From: Mangrovibacter phragmitis
GTDB taxonomy: Bacteria; Pseudomonadota; Gammaproteobacteria; Enterobacterales; Enterobacteriaceae
Direction of reading: 5' to 3'
Assembly (NCBI RefSeq): GCF_001655675.1
Contig: NZ_LYRP01000003.1
Span: 1-64,000, forward strand
DNA length: 64,000 bases
Each line of letters opens with the position of its first letter. Position 1 is the first letter of the stretch. The translations under genes and the position numbers were made by a program. Shown piece by piece: positions 1-9,923 of the stretch. The notes under the pieces are model-generated. The model was not told the origin of the DNA, did not search any database, and saw only the letters and a list, made by a program, of their open reading frames with translations.

Positions 1-831
1 GTAGACATCTCCCCAGGTGACACCCTCGCCGTCGCCCCGGGTCATGTCGGCGGGTTCCGAGAGCAACACCCGTTGTGCTTCACGGTGGTTGTAGTCACCG
101 GCGGTAACCGAGCGCACCGCCACATTCTGCGTAACATGAACATCCCATACCGAGTCTGCGCCATTATCGTTAGCGCCGGACGGGCTGTTTAACGGCAGTT
201 TTTTCCCGAAGAACCAGGCGCCCGGCCTGTCGGCAAAGTTCACCACTTCAGTCTGTGTTTCCGGGTGCAGGGTGAAGAAGTAAAAAATCCCCAGTTCAGC
301 CAGCAGGCGTTCAATAAACGCCAGGTCGTTTTCCTGGTACTGGTTAATCTGTTCACGTTTCGGGTAGTCGTGGCTGAGGATAAACTCATATTCCCAGCCA
401 TTCAGGCGGTGCTCCCGCAGGACCTCTTCCACCACTTCCGGCACCGATTTGTTGACGAAAAAGCGGTGAGTACGAAACTGGTTAGCCAGCAGTGCAATAA
501 AGGGTTCCAGTACAATGCTGTACTTCGCTTCATCTGCAGAGCCGCCGGTGCGGGTGAAATGCGTGATAACCCCGTGCACCACTTTGCGGTCTGCCAGGGA
601 AAGCAGGTTGCCTGCGCCCATCGTCAGTGTTGCGGGTTTGGCCAGGAGCTGGCGGGCATCAATGTTTTTGTCGGTACTGGTAAACCTGATGGTGTAGCGG
701 TAAAGCGCGCTCATCGCCTCTTCGCCACGGAAATCTTCCACATCGGTGTCAGCGCTGCAGGAAGGTATGGTGAGGCGGTAGCGGTTCAGGGTGTTGCGGG
801 TGAGCGTGTTGCGCATCCCTGTCAGATTCAT
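1..831 (-). CDS. vgrG: T6SS spike protein VgrG (TssI), 5' part only
   Basis: Visible are 277 codons from the ATG at 831 to the window edge with no stop, so the C-terminal part lies outside. The protein is recognised as VgrG, the trimeric needle tip of the type VI secretion system that caps the Hcp tube and carries effectors. The visible part is the gp27-like N-terminal half, with family blocks such as LTRNTLNRYRLTIPSC near residue 8, FRGEEAMSALYRYTIRF, and the ENDLAFIERLLAELGIFYFF block around residue 150. GGGAG stands 8 bases before the ATG. It lies 229 bases downstream of the OmpA-type gene in the same direction, so it may share the T6SS operon. Whether it has a C-terminal effector extension cannot be seen. 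Confidence 0.93.
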   Translation of the reverse strand, partial: MNLTGMRNTLTRNTLNRYRLTIPSCSADTDVEDFRGEEAMSALYRYTIRFTSTDKNIDARQLLAKPATLTMGAGNLLSLADRKVVHGVITHFTRTGGSADEAKYSIVLEPFIALLANQFRTHRFFVNKSVPEVVEEVLREHRLNGWEYEFILSHDYPKREQINQYQENDLAFIERLLAELGIFYFFTLHPETQTEVVNFADRPGAWFFGKKLPLNSPSGANDNGADSVWDVHVTQNVAVRSVTAGDYNHREAQRVLLSEPADMTRGDGEGVTWGDVY

Positions 832-1060
832 GGTGTTAACTCCCTTTATATCAGTAAGGTTGCTCTTGATGCGGGCCGCTACCCAGCCGCCGGGCCGGGT
901 AAGTAGCAGGAGCGGGCATCTGAACGTTTCATTTGTGCGGCGCCCCTGCAGGCACGCTACCGCCCGTTGCTTTCCCCTTCACTGGGAGCCAAAGCACATC
1001 AGGCGTGGTTTCCGGGTTGTGAGCCCCACATGGCAGCTGTTGGGGATGTTGGGTAGTGCG

Positions 1061-2755
1061 TTATGCTGCTGTATTTATGTTTGAACCCGGTATCTGGCAG
1101 GCATTAGCCCCGGGTAACAGCGTGATTTCAACCCGGCGGTTGCGTGCCCGCCCTTCCGGTGTGCCGTTCGGTGCGACAGGGCGGCTTTCACCATAGCCCT
1201 GCACTGCAAAGCAGCTTTCCGGCACCCCACCGGTATCGCGCATCCAGTCACGCACTGCTTCGGCACGCTTCAGCGAGAGCAACTGGTTATGCGCTGGATT
1301 GCCGGTGTTATCCGTGTGCCCGGCAATAACAACCAACCCGCCAGGTCTTTCCCGAATAGCAACCAGCGCACTCACCAGCACAGAAGTGGAGCCAGGTTTG
1401 AGTTTGTATTTCCCGGAATCGAACAGCGACAGGCTGTCCAGGTTCAGAGTCTCTGGCTCAGGAATAGTGGTTGTGACAACAGGATGAGGTAATGGCAGTG
1501 GAGCTTTGTCGGTAAGCGCCGCTTCCAGTAGCGGTAACAGGCGCTCGCCTTGATAAAGGCCCAGGCTATAACGCTGTGGCACACCCTGGCGCTGCCAGGT
1601 GCCCAATTGAGCGGCATCAGCCTGCAGGCGTTGCTGTGCGCGTAACACGGGCTCAGCCCATTCACCAGAAGTGCGTTGGTACAGGGCGAGGTGGTCCCCA
1701 ATATCACGGATAAATTGCTGGTTGTTCACCCAGGATGCCAGCATCGCCAGGGCAAGAAAAGCGCCGCCCAGTAACCCGGCATAACGCCAGAAAACCGATT
1801 GCGGTGTAATACCCGGGCGGTGTGGTAACTCAGGCAAAAACAAGTCCGGTAAAGGTAATGAAGATTCAGTGGCAGCAGCACCTGGCGGCAGTGTGGTGTA
1901 TGAAGCGATATGCTGCTGCCACAGATTACTCTGCTCACCTTGCACTGGTGCCACGCAAACGCCCTGCTGGCAGAATTCCAGAGCGGGTAAATCCCCTGCT
2001 GGCACCGACAATACCGGCTGGATGGTGCGTTCGCGCCAGGCCAACAGGCTGCCCAGCCACAGCGCCATGCTCACGCATGGTTGGCGTGAACGGCCGTGTG
2101 CATCATTCACCCACTGAGATAACGGCAGGTTCACCTGGCCGGGCTGGTGCACCTGCATTTCCGGATGGTGGTTGAGGGCTGAAAACCAGACTGGCTCTGC
2201 CCACGTACCAGCCACTGGCGGCGACACCCAGGTGACACCCCATAAAGGAAGTGCGCAGCCCAGGGGTAAATGGCACTGCCCCACCGCGCGCTGCCACCCG
2301 CGCAGGCGGTGGATGAAATCGCCTTCGCAGCAATGGTGCTCTGGAAAGGTTGCCAGCAAAATAGAGAGTTGTGGTACCAGTGCAGGGCGGTACTGATTGA
2401 AGAGTTGTACCAACAATGGTAATTGTGGCGCATCCTCCACACGCAAATACCAGCCGTGGCAGGTTTCACGCTGCCAGGAATCAGGGGCGAACAAGGCCGT
2501 ATTATCGCCACAAACCAGAATGACAGCGCCCTGGTAGCCTTCCGGCGGTAAGTGTTCCTGCCTGGTGCCCTTAACCCTGGTTGCCAGTGCCCGGTTAGTT
2601 CCCTGCTGGCGCCAGAGCATGACACCACACACCAGCACAACCAACAGACTAAGCACAGCCTTGCTGGCTTCGGAAAGCGGCCAAAAGCCCAGAATAAGCC
2701 ACAATGCAAGCACTGCGCCGAGTGCGGTTAACAGCCGCGGGTAAAGATCACGCAT
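1061..2755 (-). CDS. tagL: T6SS-associated OmpA-family peptidoglycan-binding membrane protein (TagL-like)
   Basis: A 564-residue inner-membrane protein with two N-terminal hydrophobic segments (about residues 9-24 and 33-47), a long middle domain, a third membrane segment at about 324-342, and a C-terminal OmpA-like domain from about 435. The OmpA domain carries AGHTDNTG at 478-485 and RARNRRVEI at 536-544, the residues that clasp peptidoglycan. Three membrane spans plus a periplasmic OmpA domain is the layout described for TagL, which ties the T6SS membrane complex to the cell wall. It starts 3 bases after the tssL stop, with GGGG before the ATG, so it is co-translated with tssL. The tagL name rests on architecture and context. 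Confidence 0.85.
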   Translation of the reverse strand: MRDLYPRLLTALGAVLALWLILGFWPLSEASKAVLSLLVVLVCGVMLWRQQGTNRALATRVKGTRQEHLPPEGYQGAVILVCGDNTALFAPDSWQRETCHGWYLRVEDAPQLPLLVQLFNQYRPALVPQLSILLATFPEHHCCEGDFIHRLRGWQRAVGQCHLPLGCALPLWGVTWVSPPVAGTWAEPVWFSALNHHPEMQVHQPGQVNLPLSQWVNDAHGRSRQPCVSMALWLGSLLAWRERTIQPVLSVPAGDLPALEFCQQGVCVAPVQGEQSNLWQQHIASYTTLPPGAAATESSLPLPDLFLPELPHRPGITPQSVFWRYAGLLGGAFLALAMLASWVNNQQFIRDIGDHLALYQRTSGEWAEPVLRAQQRLQADAAQLGTWQRQGVPQRYSLGLYQGERLLPLLEAALTDKAPLPLPHPVVTTTIPEPETLNLDSLSLFDSGKYKLKPGSTSVLVSALVAIRERPGGLVVIAGHTDNTGNPAHNQLLSLKRAEAVRDWMRDTGGVPESCFAVQGYGESRPVAPNGTPEGRARNRRVEITLLPGANACQIPGSNINTAA

Positions 2756-2758
2756 CGT

Positions 2759-3412
2759 TTACCCCGGCAGGATTATCTGGTTAACCAGTTTAGTGAGAGA
2801 GGAGGAAAGCACAAACCACAATGCAGCCAGCACCCCGGCCCCGGCTACCCAGAACAACCAGTAGCTATGCCTGTTGCTGTGCTGTTGAGAAGGCATGACC
2901 ACAATGGGTGCATCCTGAGCCTGGGTGAACCCGGGAACCCGCTCGCCAAGTGCTTTGACTACGTCCTCGCGCTGTTCATCATCTTGCGAGCGATAGTGCC
3001 CGACAAACCCAAGTTGTAATGTGCGATACAGACAGGTGAGGACTGCGGTATCTGGCTCGGGATCATTGCGCTTTTCACGAATAAGCGCCCACACCGCCTC
3101 ACCCGCATTCAGTGAGCCAAAGAAATGTGCCTGTAACGGGTCGTGGTACCAGGCCTGGTAGCCGTCATCAGTTGTTCCCCTGTTCATCACACTCTCATCA
3201 AGCAGTGCGCACAGGGCATAGACCATATGGTCACGTCGGGTATCACTGTAACCCGCTTCAGTAAGCGCTGTTCGCGCCTCTTCTACCACCTGGCATGCCC
3301 GGCGATAGAGACCTTTGCCATCATGCACCACCTGACCACTACGTAGCTGGCTGGCCATCAGCCACCCCGGGTAGAAGATACGTTCGAGCTCGCGTTGTTC
3401 AGTTTTATTCAT
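2759..3412 (-). CDS. tssL: T6SS membrane-complex protein TssL (DotU/IcmH family)
   Basis: A 217-residue DotU-type protein, the usual size for short TssL. The cytoplasmic domain has the family blocks DHMVYALCALLDESVMNR and CLYRTLQLGFVGHYR, followed by one C-terminal transmembrane helix at about residues 184-202. TssL, TssM and TssJ form the envelope-spanning T6SS complex, and the cytoplasmic head of TssL contacts the baseplate. The ATG overlaps the stop codon of tssK by 4 bases (ATGA), so the two are translationally coupled. No peptidoglycan-binding domain is fused here; that role falls to the next gene. Confidence 0.95.
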   Translation of the reverse strand: MNKTEQRELERIFYPGWLMASQLRSGQVVHDGKGLYRRACQVVEEARTALTEAGYSDTRRDHMVYALCALLDESVMNRGTTDDGYQAWYHDPLQAHFFGSLNAGEAVWALIREKRNDPEPDTAVLTCLYRTLQLGFVGHYRSQDDEQREDVVKALGERVPGFTQAQDAPIVVMPSQQHSNRHSYWLFWVAGAGVLAALWFVLSSSLTKLVNQIILPG

Positions 3413-4746
3413 GTGCGCAGTACCGCGTAAAGTTCAAGTTGCACATCTCCCAGTGAAGCCGGGGTGTAAAAAGAGCAGTTGCCTGTTACCAGCATTTCTC
3501 TTGCGGCATCCGAGTGCAGATCCAGCGCGAAATACTGATTCTCCAGGCGTAATGGAATAGCGGCGGGAACATGGGAAAGCGGAATGATGACGATGCCACT
3601 CAGCGCCACATTCACTACATCAGACACATCACCAAAACTGCCTGCCTTACACAGTTGTGGGAATTTCACCTGTAACTCATGATTGGGCACAGACGCGCGT
3701 ACAGAGAGGTAAAAATCTGCCCCCTCTCGCAGGCGGGCATCATGCAGGGAGCCTTTCCAGATTTGGTCGGCATGCTCAAGTTGAATACTGATAACCCGCG
3801 ATGGCAGGCTGGCTTCCAGCAGTTTGTCGAGCAGTGCCAGTAACGGGGGAAACACCTGTTCAGGCGCATTATGCTGGTATGCGGGAATATCGGCGGCTTC
3901 ATGCGCCAGTGAGAAGGTGAGCAGACTGCCCGCGAGGCGCACCAGTTCACGGTAGAACAACTCCGGATGGTGCGATGGCGCCTGTAGCAACGCAGCCAGT
4001 ACAGGCTCAGCACTGTTCAGGGCATTAAGCAACCAAAACAGGGACACATCCGCCACCGCAAAATCGGCCATACGTGCATTGCTCTCACGGCGCATTGCCA
4101 TCAGGCGACGGCGGCGGGCCTGCAAACGTACCAGCAGTTCATTCAGGGCTGAAACCAGGATGGGGCTTGCTGCAACAGAGAGTAATGGTGGGATAAATGC
4201 GCTGTCACGGCACCACTGCCCCTGGGCGTTGCGCACCAGACGGGCAACCGGACAGGTCAGGTATGCGGTATTTTCCTGGCCAGACAACCGCAGCGTGATG
4301 GCATGGCGCAATACGGCCAGTTCTGTGCGCTCATGGCCTGCCAGGTCCTGTACCACAACCCGCTCGGACTTCCAGCGCTGTGGACGATCACTGCCCTGCC
4401 CGGCAGCCAGATTACCCCCACTGGCACTTAATAACGGTAACGCTGCGACTACCTCAATGGCTTCGATTCCGGTTACAGAAGGTATCTCGCAAACTGGCGG
4501 CAGATTGTCTGCAAGACCTGTATCCACAAGAGTACCATCCTGAAACCGCACCACCAGGCGTGTCATATTCAGGCGCGACACCTCCAGCGCAGAGTCATCA
4601 AATTCAGCAGCCACTACGCCCCACGGGTGCGAAACCCCCATACGGGCCTGCGAATCAACCAGATACTCTTGCCAGTTAGCCTGCTGCTGAAACTGCTGTG
4701 GTGCCAGTATGGCCCCGTCTTCCCAAAGCGGGCGATAAATCTTCAT
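3409..4746 (-). CDS. tssK: T6SS baseplate subunit TssK
   Basis: A 445-residue protein of normal TssK length. It begins with the typical N-terminal block IYRPLWEDGAILAPQQFQQQ and contains the long helical region around residues 200-290 that forms the trimer body. TssK is a cytoplasmic trimer that links the TssEFG baseplate wedges to the TssL/TssM membrane complex. GGAGAACAGGG directly precedes the ATG. It is the first gene of the visible tssK-tssL-tagL run, and the A/T-rich upstream stretch is the natural place for the operon promoter. tssE, F, G, M, J, A, B, C, H and hcp are not in the window and presumably lie beyond position 1 or elsewhere. Confidence 0.95.
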   Translation of the reverse strand: MKIYRPLWEDGAILAPQQFQQQANWQEYLVDSQARMGVSHPWGVVAAEFDDSALEVSRLNMTRLVVRFQDGTLVDTGLADNLPPVCEIPSVTGIEAIEVVAALPLLSASGGNLAAGQGSDRPQRWKSERVVVQDLAGHERTELAVLRHAITLRLSGQENTAYLTCPVARLVRNAQGQWCRDSAFIPPLLSVAASPILVSALNELLVRLQARRRRLMAMRRESNARMADFAVADVSLFWLLNALNSAEPVLAALLQAPSHHPELFYRELVRLAGSLLTFSLAHEAADIPAYQHNAPEQVFPPLLALLDKLLEASLPSRVISIQLEHADQIWKGSLHDARLREGADFYLSVRASVPNHELQVKFPQLCKAGSFGDVSDVVNVALSGIVIIPLSHVPAAIPLRLENQYFALDLHSDAAREMLVTGNCSFYTPASLGDVQLELYAVLRT

Positions 4747-4889
4747 CCCTGTTCTCCTTCACCTTACTGTCACGCCTGATTTCTGTTGACCAGACACGAC
4801 AGGAAGCTGTGTATAGGTTTCACACAGCGACAGTGATAATAGAGCAACATTATATTTTTGATCAAATATTTAGATCTTTGTATTGTAAA

Positions 4890-4903
4890 TAAGGAATTCC
4901 TTA
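4890..4903. promoter_or_regulatory. Perfect 14-base palindrome upstream of tssK
   Basis: TAAGGAATTCCTTA is fully self-complementary and sits about 145 bases before the tssK ATG in an A/T-rich stretch. A dimeric regulator could bind it, but I do not recognise it as the site of a known factor. Chance occurrence is possible. Confidence 0.3.
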
Positions 4904-5076
4904 GACTTAAACACCAAAAAATCTCATGCAAAAAACGGAGATAAGAAAAATGGGTAACGCAAAACCATAACCACTGGCTTAGAAAATGCACACAAGTGTT
5001 TTAGCGGGGGATTACAGGAACGTGGAACCTAAAAGTGGTCAGCTTTGAGAAGGGCTATTTTCAGGTGAGGAGGGAC

Positions 5077-5150
5077 TTTACCGGGTGAAAACCGTAAGCA
5101 CAGGTTCAGCAGGCTGATTTACCGGATCACAACCCTGAGCACCAGGTTAG
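5077..5150. repeat. Degenerate tandem repeat, two units of about 41 bases
   Basis: Two units start at 5077 and 5118. Both begin TTTACCGG and then share roughly four out of five bases up to a common AAGCAC/GAGCAC then AGGTT block. No protein is encoded in a way that explains the repetition. It may be a regulator-binding array for the T6SS or a remnant of local duplication. Confidence 0.5.
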
Positions 5151-5228
5151 TGATTCAGGCTTATTTTTACCAGAGCACGGAAAAGAAAAATCTTTTTTTG
5201 GTGTGTGTATTTGAGCGTTCGCTTATTC

Positions 5229-5255
5229 CACACCGGCCTTTCACACGCCGGTGTG
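5229..5255 (-). terminator. Hairpin downstream of yfeX
   Basis: CACACCGGC (5229-5237) pairs perfectly with GCCGGTGTG (5247-5255) across a 9-base loop, 15 bases past the yfeX stop. There is no immediate U-run on the minus strand; an A-rich stretch on the plus strand lies 25-35 bases further. It may be a terminator or an mRNA 3'-end stabiliser. Confidence 0.45.
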
Positions 5256-5269
5256 TTATGCAATGTCAA

Positions 5270-6169
5270 TTACAGGTTAGCCAGGCGCTCACGCGAAGGC
5301 GCGAAATAGTAGCCCCCGGTAACTGGCCGGGTAAAACGCAACATCGCATCGCGTTTTCCGTCTGCCTCGCCAAACATACTCAACAGTTGTGCTTCAATGT
5401 TGTGTAGCCGTGCGCAGTAAGCACAAAAATAGAGGCCATGAGTACCACTGGCGGTGCCATAAGGCAGGCTCTGGCGCACAATTTTCATGCTTTTGCCGTC
5501 TTCTTTCAAATCAACACGGGTCAGGTGCGAAGTCACCGGGCGCTCATCCGGGTCAATTTCTTCATTAGCGACTTTGGTTCGCCCAAACACCATTTCCTGC
5601 TCAGAAACCGCCATGTGGTTCAGTTGTTCCAGGTTGTGCTCCCAACGTTGCACCAGAACATAGCTGCCACCCGCATCAATGCCGCTATTGATAACAGCGA
5701 CTTCACGGCGAAGCGCGTCACCTGCCGGGTTTTCTGTACCATCGACAAAGCCGCTCAGGTCACGGTCTTCAACCCAACGAAAGCCATGAGTTTCTTCGAC
5801 AAAATTCACCACAGGGCTGAACAGTGACACCACAGCCTGCGCCACAGTAAAATTCACGTCATGGCGCAATGACATAATATGAATCATTACATCGTGCTGA
5901 GTTGCGGGTGCCAGCCCTTTGCCTAAAGGGGTAAAGTTTTTCAGCTCTTCTGCGCCTTTGCCGCCACTTAATTCACGCCAGGTGTCATGCCCAAATGCCA
6001 CAACCGCGCCCAAATGCGCATCCGGGAACTGTGCTTCCAGTTCACCCAATTTTTCGCTGAAGCGTTTGCTCGCTTCACGTAATGCGCCAACCTCTCCCTG
6101 AACCCGGCCTTCCAGCCAGATTGCGGCCCGACAATGTTCAGGCAAAATACCACTTTGTGCCTCAGACAT
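5270..6169 (-). CDS. yfeX: Dye-decolorising (DyP-type) haem peroxidase YfeX
   Basis: The protein is 299 residues from the ATG at 6169, the same length as E. coli YfeX. I chose this start over an upstream ATG because AGGAGG stands just before it and the family begins [18 protein letters not shown]. It has the DyP signature [19 protein letters not shown] (GXXDG motif with catalytic Asp) and the haem-ligand His region near [21 protein letters not shown]. YfeX is a cytoplasmic haem protein that oxidises porphyrinogens; dechelation of haem iron has been reported but is disputed. It follows yfeZ and yfeY on the same strand, separated from yfeY by about 100 bases and a small hairpin. Confidence 0.95.
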   Translation of the reverse strand: MSEAQSGILPEHCRAAIWLEGRVQGEVGALREASKRFSEKLGELEAQFPDAHLGAVVAFGHDTWRELSGGKGAEELKNFTPLGKGLAPATQHDVMIHIMSLRHDVNFTVAQAVVSLFSPVVNFVEETHGFRWVEDRDLSGFVDGTENPAGDALRREVAVINSGIDAGGSYVLVQRWEHNLEQLNHMAVSEQEMVFGRTKVANEEIDPDERPVTSHLTRVDLKEDGKSMKIVRQSLPYGTASGTHGLYFCAYCARLHNIEAQLLSMFGEADGKRDAMLRFTRPVTGGYYFAPSRERLANL

Positions 6170-6191
6170 AACGCCTCCTGAATAAAATTGC

Positions 6192-6206
6192 GCCGCCTGA
6201 TGCGGC
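6192..6206 (-). terminator. Small hairpin between yfeY and yfeX
   Basis: GCCGC (6192-6196) and GCGGC (6202-6206) pair around a 5-base loop. Read on the minus strand it is followed by GCAATTTTATT, so it could act as a weak terminator after yfeY or as structure in the yfeX leader. Confidence 0.3.
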
Positions 6207-6269
6207 ACTTTTGGGCATGATTATATTCTTTTTTGAGTAACACTTTTTGCGACTGCGCAAATCAGGGTT

Positions 6270-6845
6270 TCATCGCGCCCATACAATTTGCGAAACAGTC
6301 CAGTTCCTGAGTGTCTCATCCGGTGGAATAAGCCCTTCCGGCCCCTGCCATTCACCACTGAAGATATAATGAATATGCTGGCTGCCGGGAGCCTGGCAAT
6401 CTACATTTCCCCGTTCATCTCCGGTTCCGGCCAGACAGTGCCCCTGTGCTTTGTCAAAAATTTTACTAAAGGGAGAACCTATCTCCACCCCGGTGTCACT
6501 GGTGATTGAAGGGTCGGTAACCACAATACGCGCCAGAGCACCTTTGTCGCCACTAATGACTAACATCACCTTGCTATCTTTGAGCGCTTCAAAGTAGCGC
6601 ACCACTTCGCCACTTTGCATTTTCATTCCTTCACGCAAGTGGTAGCCACTACCAATAGCAGCACTGATCCTTTCACTGGTTAATGGCGTACTGGCGGTCA
6701 GTGTGCCAAGCCCTTGCTCTGTTACAGATAAATCACTGCCAAACCAGTTCCATGGGGCAAGAGAAGACCACTGAAAGGAGGAGAAAGAGGCACAACCACT
6801 CAACAACAGCGGTATTGCACAAATCAGAATGCGTTGTTTATTCAT
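6270..6845 (-). CDS. yfeY: Putative outer-membrane lipoprotein YfeY
   Basis: A 191-residue protein with a clear lipoprotein signal: a basic N-terminus, a hydrophobic stretch and the lipobox LLSGC ending at Cys18. Ser follows at +2 after Ala, so outer-membrane sorting is expected. It matches YfeY (DUF1131), a lipoprotein assigned to the sigma-E envelope stress regulon in E. coli; its biochemical role is unknown. AAGGAACC precedes the ATG. It lies 44 bases after yfeZ on the same strand and probably shares a transcript with it. I did not find a convincing sigma-E promoter directly upstream. Confidence 0.9.
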   Translation of the reverse strand: MNKQRILICAIPLLLSGCASFSSFQWSSLAPWNWFGSDLSVTEQGLGTLTASTPLTSERISAAIGSGYHLREGMKMQSGEVVRYFEALKDSKVMLVISGDKGALARIVVTDPSITSDTGVEIGSPFSKIFDKAQGHCLAGTGDERGNVDCQAPGSQHIHYIFSGEWQGPEGLIPPDETLRNWTVSQIVWAR

Positions 6846-6888
6846 TTACAAGGTTCCTTATCCTGCTTGTATTGCTGTACTTCAGGCT

Positions 6889-7344
6889 TTACTCCATGGG
6901 TGCAAAAAAGCACCGCCGTAAGCGGGGGTTTGTCACCCACCAGAAAAGCGCAACCGAGTCAGCAACACAAAACAGCAACGATACCAGTGAACTGGCATCG
7001 TCCTGAAAAAAATGGCGCGCCGTCTGGCACATGATAACCACCTGAGCCACCAGCAAAACCCAGTATGCATGGTGCCAAAGCCTCAGAAAATGCTGGCGCC
7101 ATGAACATAAGAAAAAACCCGCGAGCGCAGGCAGCCCCATTAATAAGCCGCCCCAGAATGCCTGATGATCGGGGTAAAAAAGCGTAAGTAAGGTATCACC
7201 TTGCTGGCGGGAGGCGCCAGCCATAATAAACAATACCCAGGTTCGGGCCTGTAGCAGTAACACGCCCCAAAATAATACAGGTAAGCGCAAACGCCCTGCA
7301 GCATCGTAATCATCGGGCGTAACCTGAGTATATTTACTTTTCAT
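6889..7344 (-). CDS. yfeZ: Inner-membrane protein YfeZ (DUF2919)
   Basis: 151 residues from the ATG at 7344. A start 45 bases earlier exists, but the shorter product begins MKSKYTQ and matches the length I recall for E. coli YfeZ. The protein is hydrophobic with about four predicted membrane segments, for example FWGVLLLQARTWVLFIMAG, FWGGLLMGLPALAGFFL, HAYWVLLVAQVVIM and LLFCVADSVALFWWV. Function is unknown. It lies upstream of yfeY and downstream of ypeA, all on the minus strand, an arrangement kept in E. coli. GAG occurs at suitable distance before the chosen ATG but is not a strong ribosome site. Confidence 0.85.
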   Translation of the reverse strand: MKSKYTQVTPDDYDAAGRLRLPVLFWGVLLLQARTWVLFIMAGASRQQGDTLLTLFYPDHQAFWGGLLMGLPALAGFFLCSWRQHFLRLWHHAYWVLLVAQVVIMCQTARHFFQDDASSLVSLLFCVADSVALFWWVTNPRLRRCFFAPME

Positions 7345-7490
7345 GGTACTCAACTTGGGGCCGAAGGGATAAATAAGCACCGTGACCAACGGGCTTTACC
7401 CTTATTAAAACAAAGGATAAAAGAGTAATTCACCTGCTAACAGATGTAAGAAAACGCCACGAAATATAACAATATTCAGCACGAACAGGC

Positions 7491-7916
7491 TTAATATTCC
7501 TGGTCTTCAATCAGACGTTTCCCCATGCTAATAGAATCCTGCACTTCGTAACCTAAATGTTCATACATTGCCAGCACACTGTCATTTTCTTCACGCACCA
7601 TCAGATTAATTTTTGGGCAGCCTCGGGCAATTAACTTTTTCTCCAGGCGATTCAATAATGCATTGGCAATACCGCGCCCACGGAATTCAGGGTGAACCCC
7701 CAGATAATAGGCTGCGCCGCGATGGCCGTCATAACCCCCCATGACAGAACCGACGATTTCACCACCCACTTCGGCTACCAAAAAAAGCTCCGGGTCGTGA
7801 TTCATCTTGCGTTCAATATCCATTTCCGGATCATTCCATGGGCGCAAAAGATCACAACGTTCCCACAGGGTGATCACCTCTTCGAAGTCGTCCTGGCGAA
7901 AAACGCGTATCTCCAT
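7491..7916 (-). CDS. ypeA: GNAT-family N-acetyltransferase YpeA
   Basis: 141 residues from the ATG at 7916, preceded by GAGG. The upstream ATG would add only MRIT and lacks a ribosome site. The acetyl-CoA-binding motif A of GNAT enzymes is visible as [25 protein letters not shown], with the R/Q-x-x-G-x-G/A loop. It is a small single-domain cytoplasmic acetyltransferase; substrate unknown. The protein is very close to E. coli YpeA. It is transcribed divergently from amiA, from a shared intergenic region of 218 bases. Confidence 0.93.
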   Translation of the reverse strand: MEIRVFRQDDFEEVITLWERCDLLRPWNDPEMDIERKMNHDPELFLVAEVGGEIVGSVMGGYDGHRGAAYYLGVHPEFRGRGIANALLNRLEKKLIARGCPKINLMVREENDSVLAMYEHLGYEVQDSISMGKRLIEDQEY

Positions 7917-8134
7917 GGTTATCCTCACTAAGTTAACCCAAAGAGATGATTATGAACGTTAGCGCAGCAATAGCCAATATCAGACACATCTATGTTGTAA
8001 AAATGGCATAATGCCCGGCCGTCATCCATTGAAATGAAAAGTAAAACTTTTTTAATGCGGCGATTGTCGTTCATGTGTTGACGATACGATATAACAATAA
8101 TTCAGGAATCCACTTAGCATATATTTCAGGCCGC

Positions 8135-9010
8135 ATGAGTAAATTAAAACTGCTTAAACAACTTACTTCCCGCCGCCAGTTACTTCTGACGGGCCTGGCG
8201 GCGCTGACCGTAGCAAGCACTACAAAAGCACTTGCAAAAGAAACGGCTCAGCCACTGAAAACACACAATGCCCACAGCAAGGCAAAAACCAGCCATATAC
8301 GCGCCCGGCGCATTGTTATGATTGACCCGGGGCACGGTGGTATTGATTCAGGAGCCATTGGCCATCATGGTTCGGAAGAAAAACATGTCGTGCTGGCTAT
8401 CGCCAAATATGTGCGGGGTATGTTGCGCCAGAAAGGTTTCGATGCCCGTCTGACCCGGACTACCGATACGTTTATTCCGCTGTATGACCGGGTTGAGATA
8501 GCGCACAAACATGGCGCTGACCTGTTTTTATCCATTCACGCCGATGGGTTTACCAGCCCACAGGCTTCCGGTGCTTCGGTGTTTGCACTTTCCAACCGTG
8601 GTGCCAGTAGTGCCATGGCGAAATATCTTTCCGACCGTGAAAACGCTGCAGATGATGTCGCCGGTAAGCAAGTAAAAGACCGCGACCACTATTTACAGCA
8701 GGTGCTGTTTGACCTGGTGCAGACAGATACGATTAAAAACAGTCTGACGCTCGGCTCACATATCATTCGCCAGATAAAACCAATCCACCACCTGCACAGT
8801 AACCATACTGAGCAGGCCGCGTTTGTCGTGTTAAAATCACCATCTATTCCTTCAGTTCTGGTTGAAACGTCGTTTATCACCAACCCGGCTGAAGAGCGCC
8901 AGCTTGGTACCACAGCGTTTCGCAAAAAGATAGCCACCGCCATTTCCGATGGTGTTGACAGCTACTTTAACTGGTTTGATAACCACAAAGCCCATACGCG
9001 GCACGGATAA
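8135..9010 (+). CDS. amiA: N-acetylmuramoyl-L-alanine amidase AmiA (Tat-exported)
   Basis: 291 residues from the ATG at 8135 (E. coli AmiA has 289). An upstream in-frame start would add 20 unrelated residues. The N-terminus SRRQLLLTGLAALTVAS is a twin-arginine signal peptide, cleaved near ALAKE. The catalytic amidase_3 domain follows with zinc-binding MIDPGHGGIDSGAIG, the SIHADGF block and the C-terminal VLVETSFITNPAEE block with its catalytic glutamate. AmiA cuts the peptide stems from glycan strands in the periplasm during daughter-cell separation and is activated by EnvC. hemF begins 3 bases after the stop, so the two form an operon as in E. coli. Confidence 0.96.
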   Translation: MSKLKLLKQLTSRRQLLLTGLAALTVASTTKALAKETAQPLKTHNAHSKAKTSHIRARRIVMIDPGHGGIDSGAIGHHGSEEKHVVLAIAKYVRGMLRQKGFDARLTRTTDTFIPLYDRVEIAHKHGADLFLSIHADGFTSPQASGASVFALSNRGASSAMAKYLSDRENAADDVAGKQVKDRDHYLQQVLFDLVQTDTIKNSLTLGSHIIRQIKPIHHLHSNHTEQAAFVVLKSPSIPSVLVETSFITNPAEERQLGTTAFRKKIATAISDGVDSYFNWFDNHKAHTRHG

Positions 9011-9916
<906 letters not shown>

Positions 9917-9923
9917 TAACACC

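Larger units (their letters stand above)
4747..5269. other. 523-base gap between tssK and yfeX
   Basis: I see no convincing gene. The part next to tssK (about 4840-4960) is strongly A/T-rich and probably holds the T6SS promoter; it includes a perfect 14-base palindrome. Further on there is a degenerate tandem repeat, then a hairpin before the yfeX stop. Each is listed separately. Confidence 0.6.

Noticed and set aside
265-906. 213-codon open frame on the plus strand
   Set aside because: Antisense to vgrG, whose protein sequence is unmistakable; no independent homology.
4857-4866. TTGATCAAAT near tssK as an FNR site
   Set aside because: The half-sites overlap; the required TTGAT-N4-ATCAA spacing is missing.
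5150-5407. 85-codon frame between tssK and yfeX
   Set aside because: Half of it is antisense to yfeX, and the rest covers the repeat/hairpin region; composition is not protein-like.
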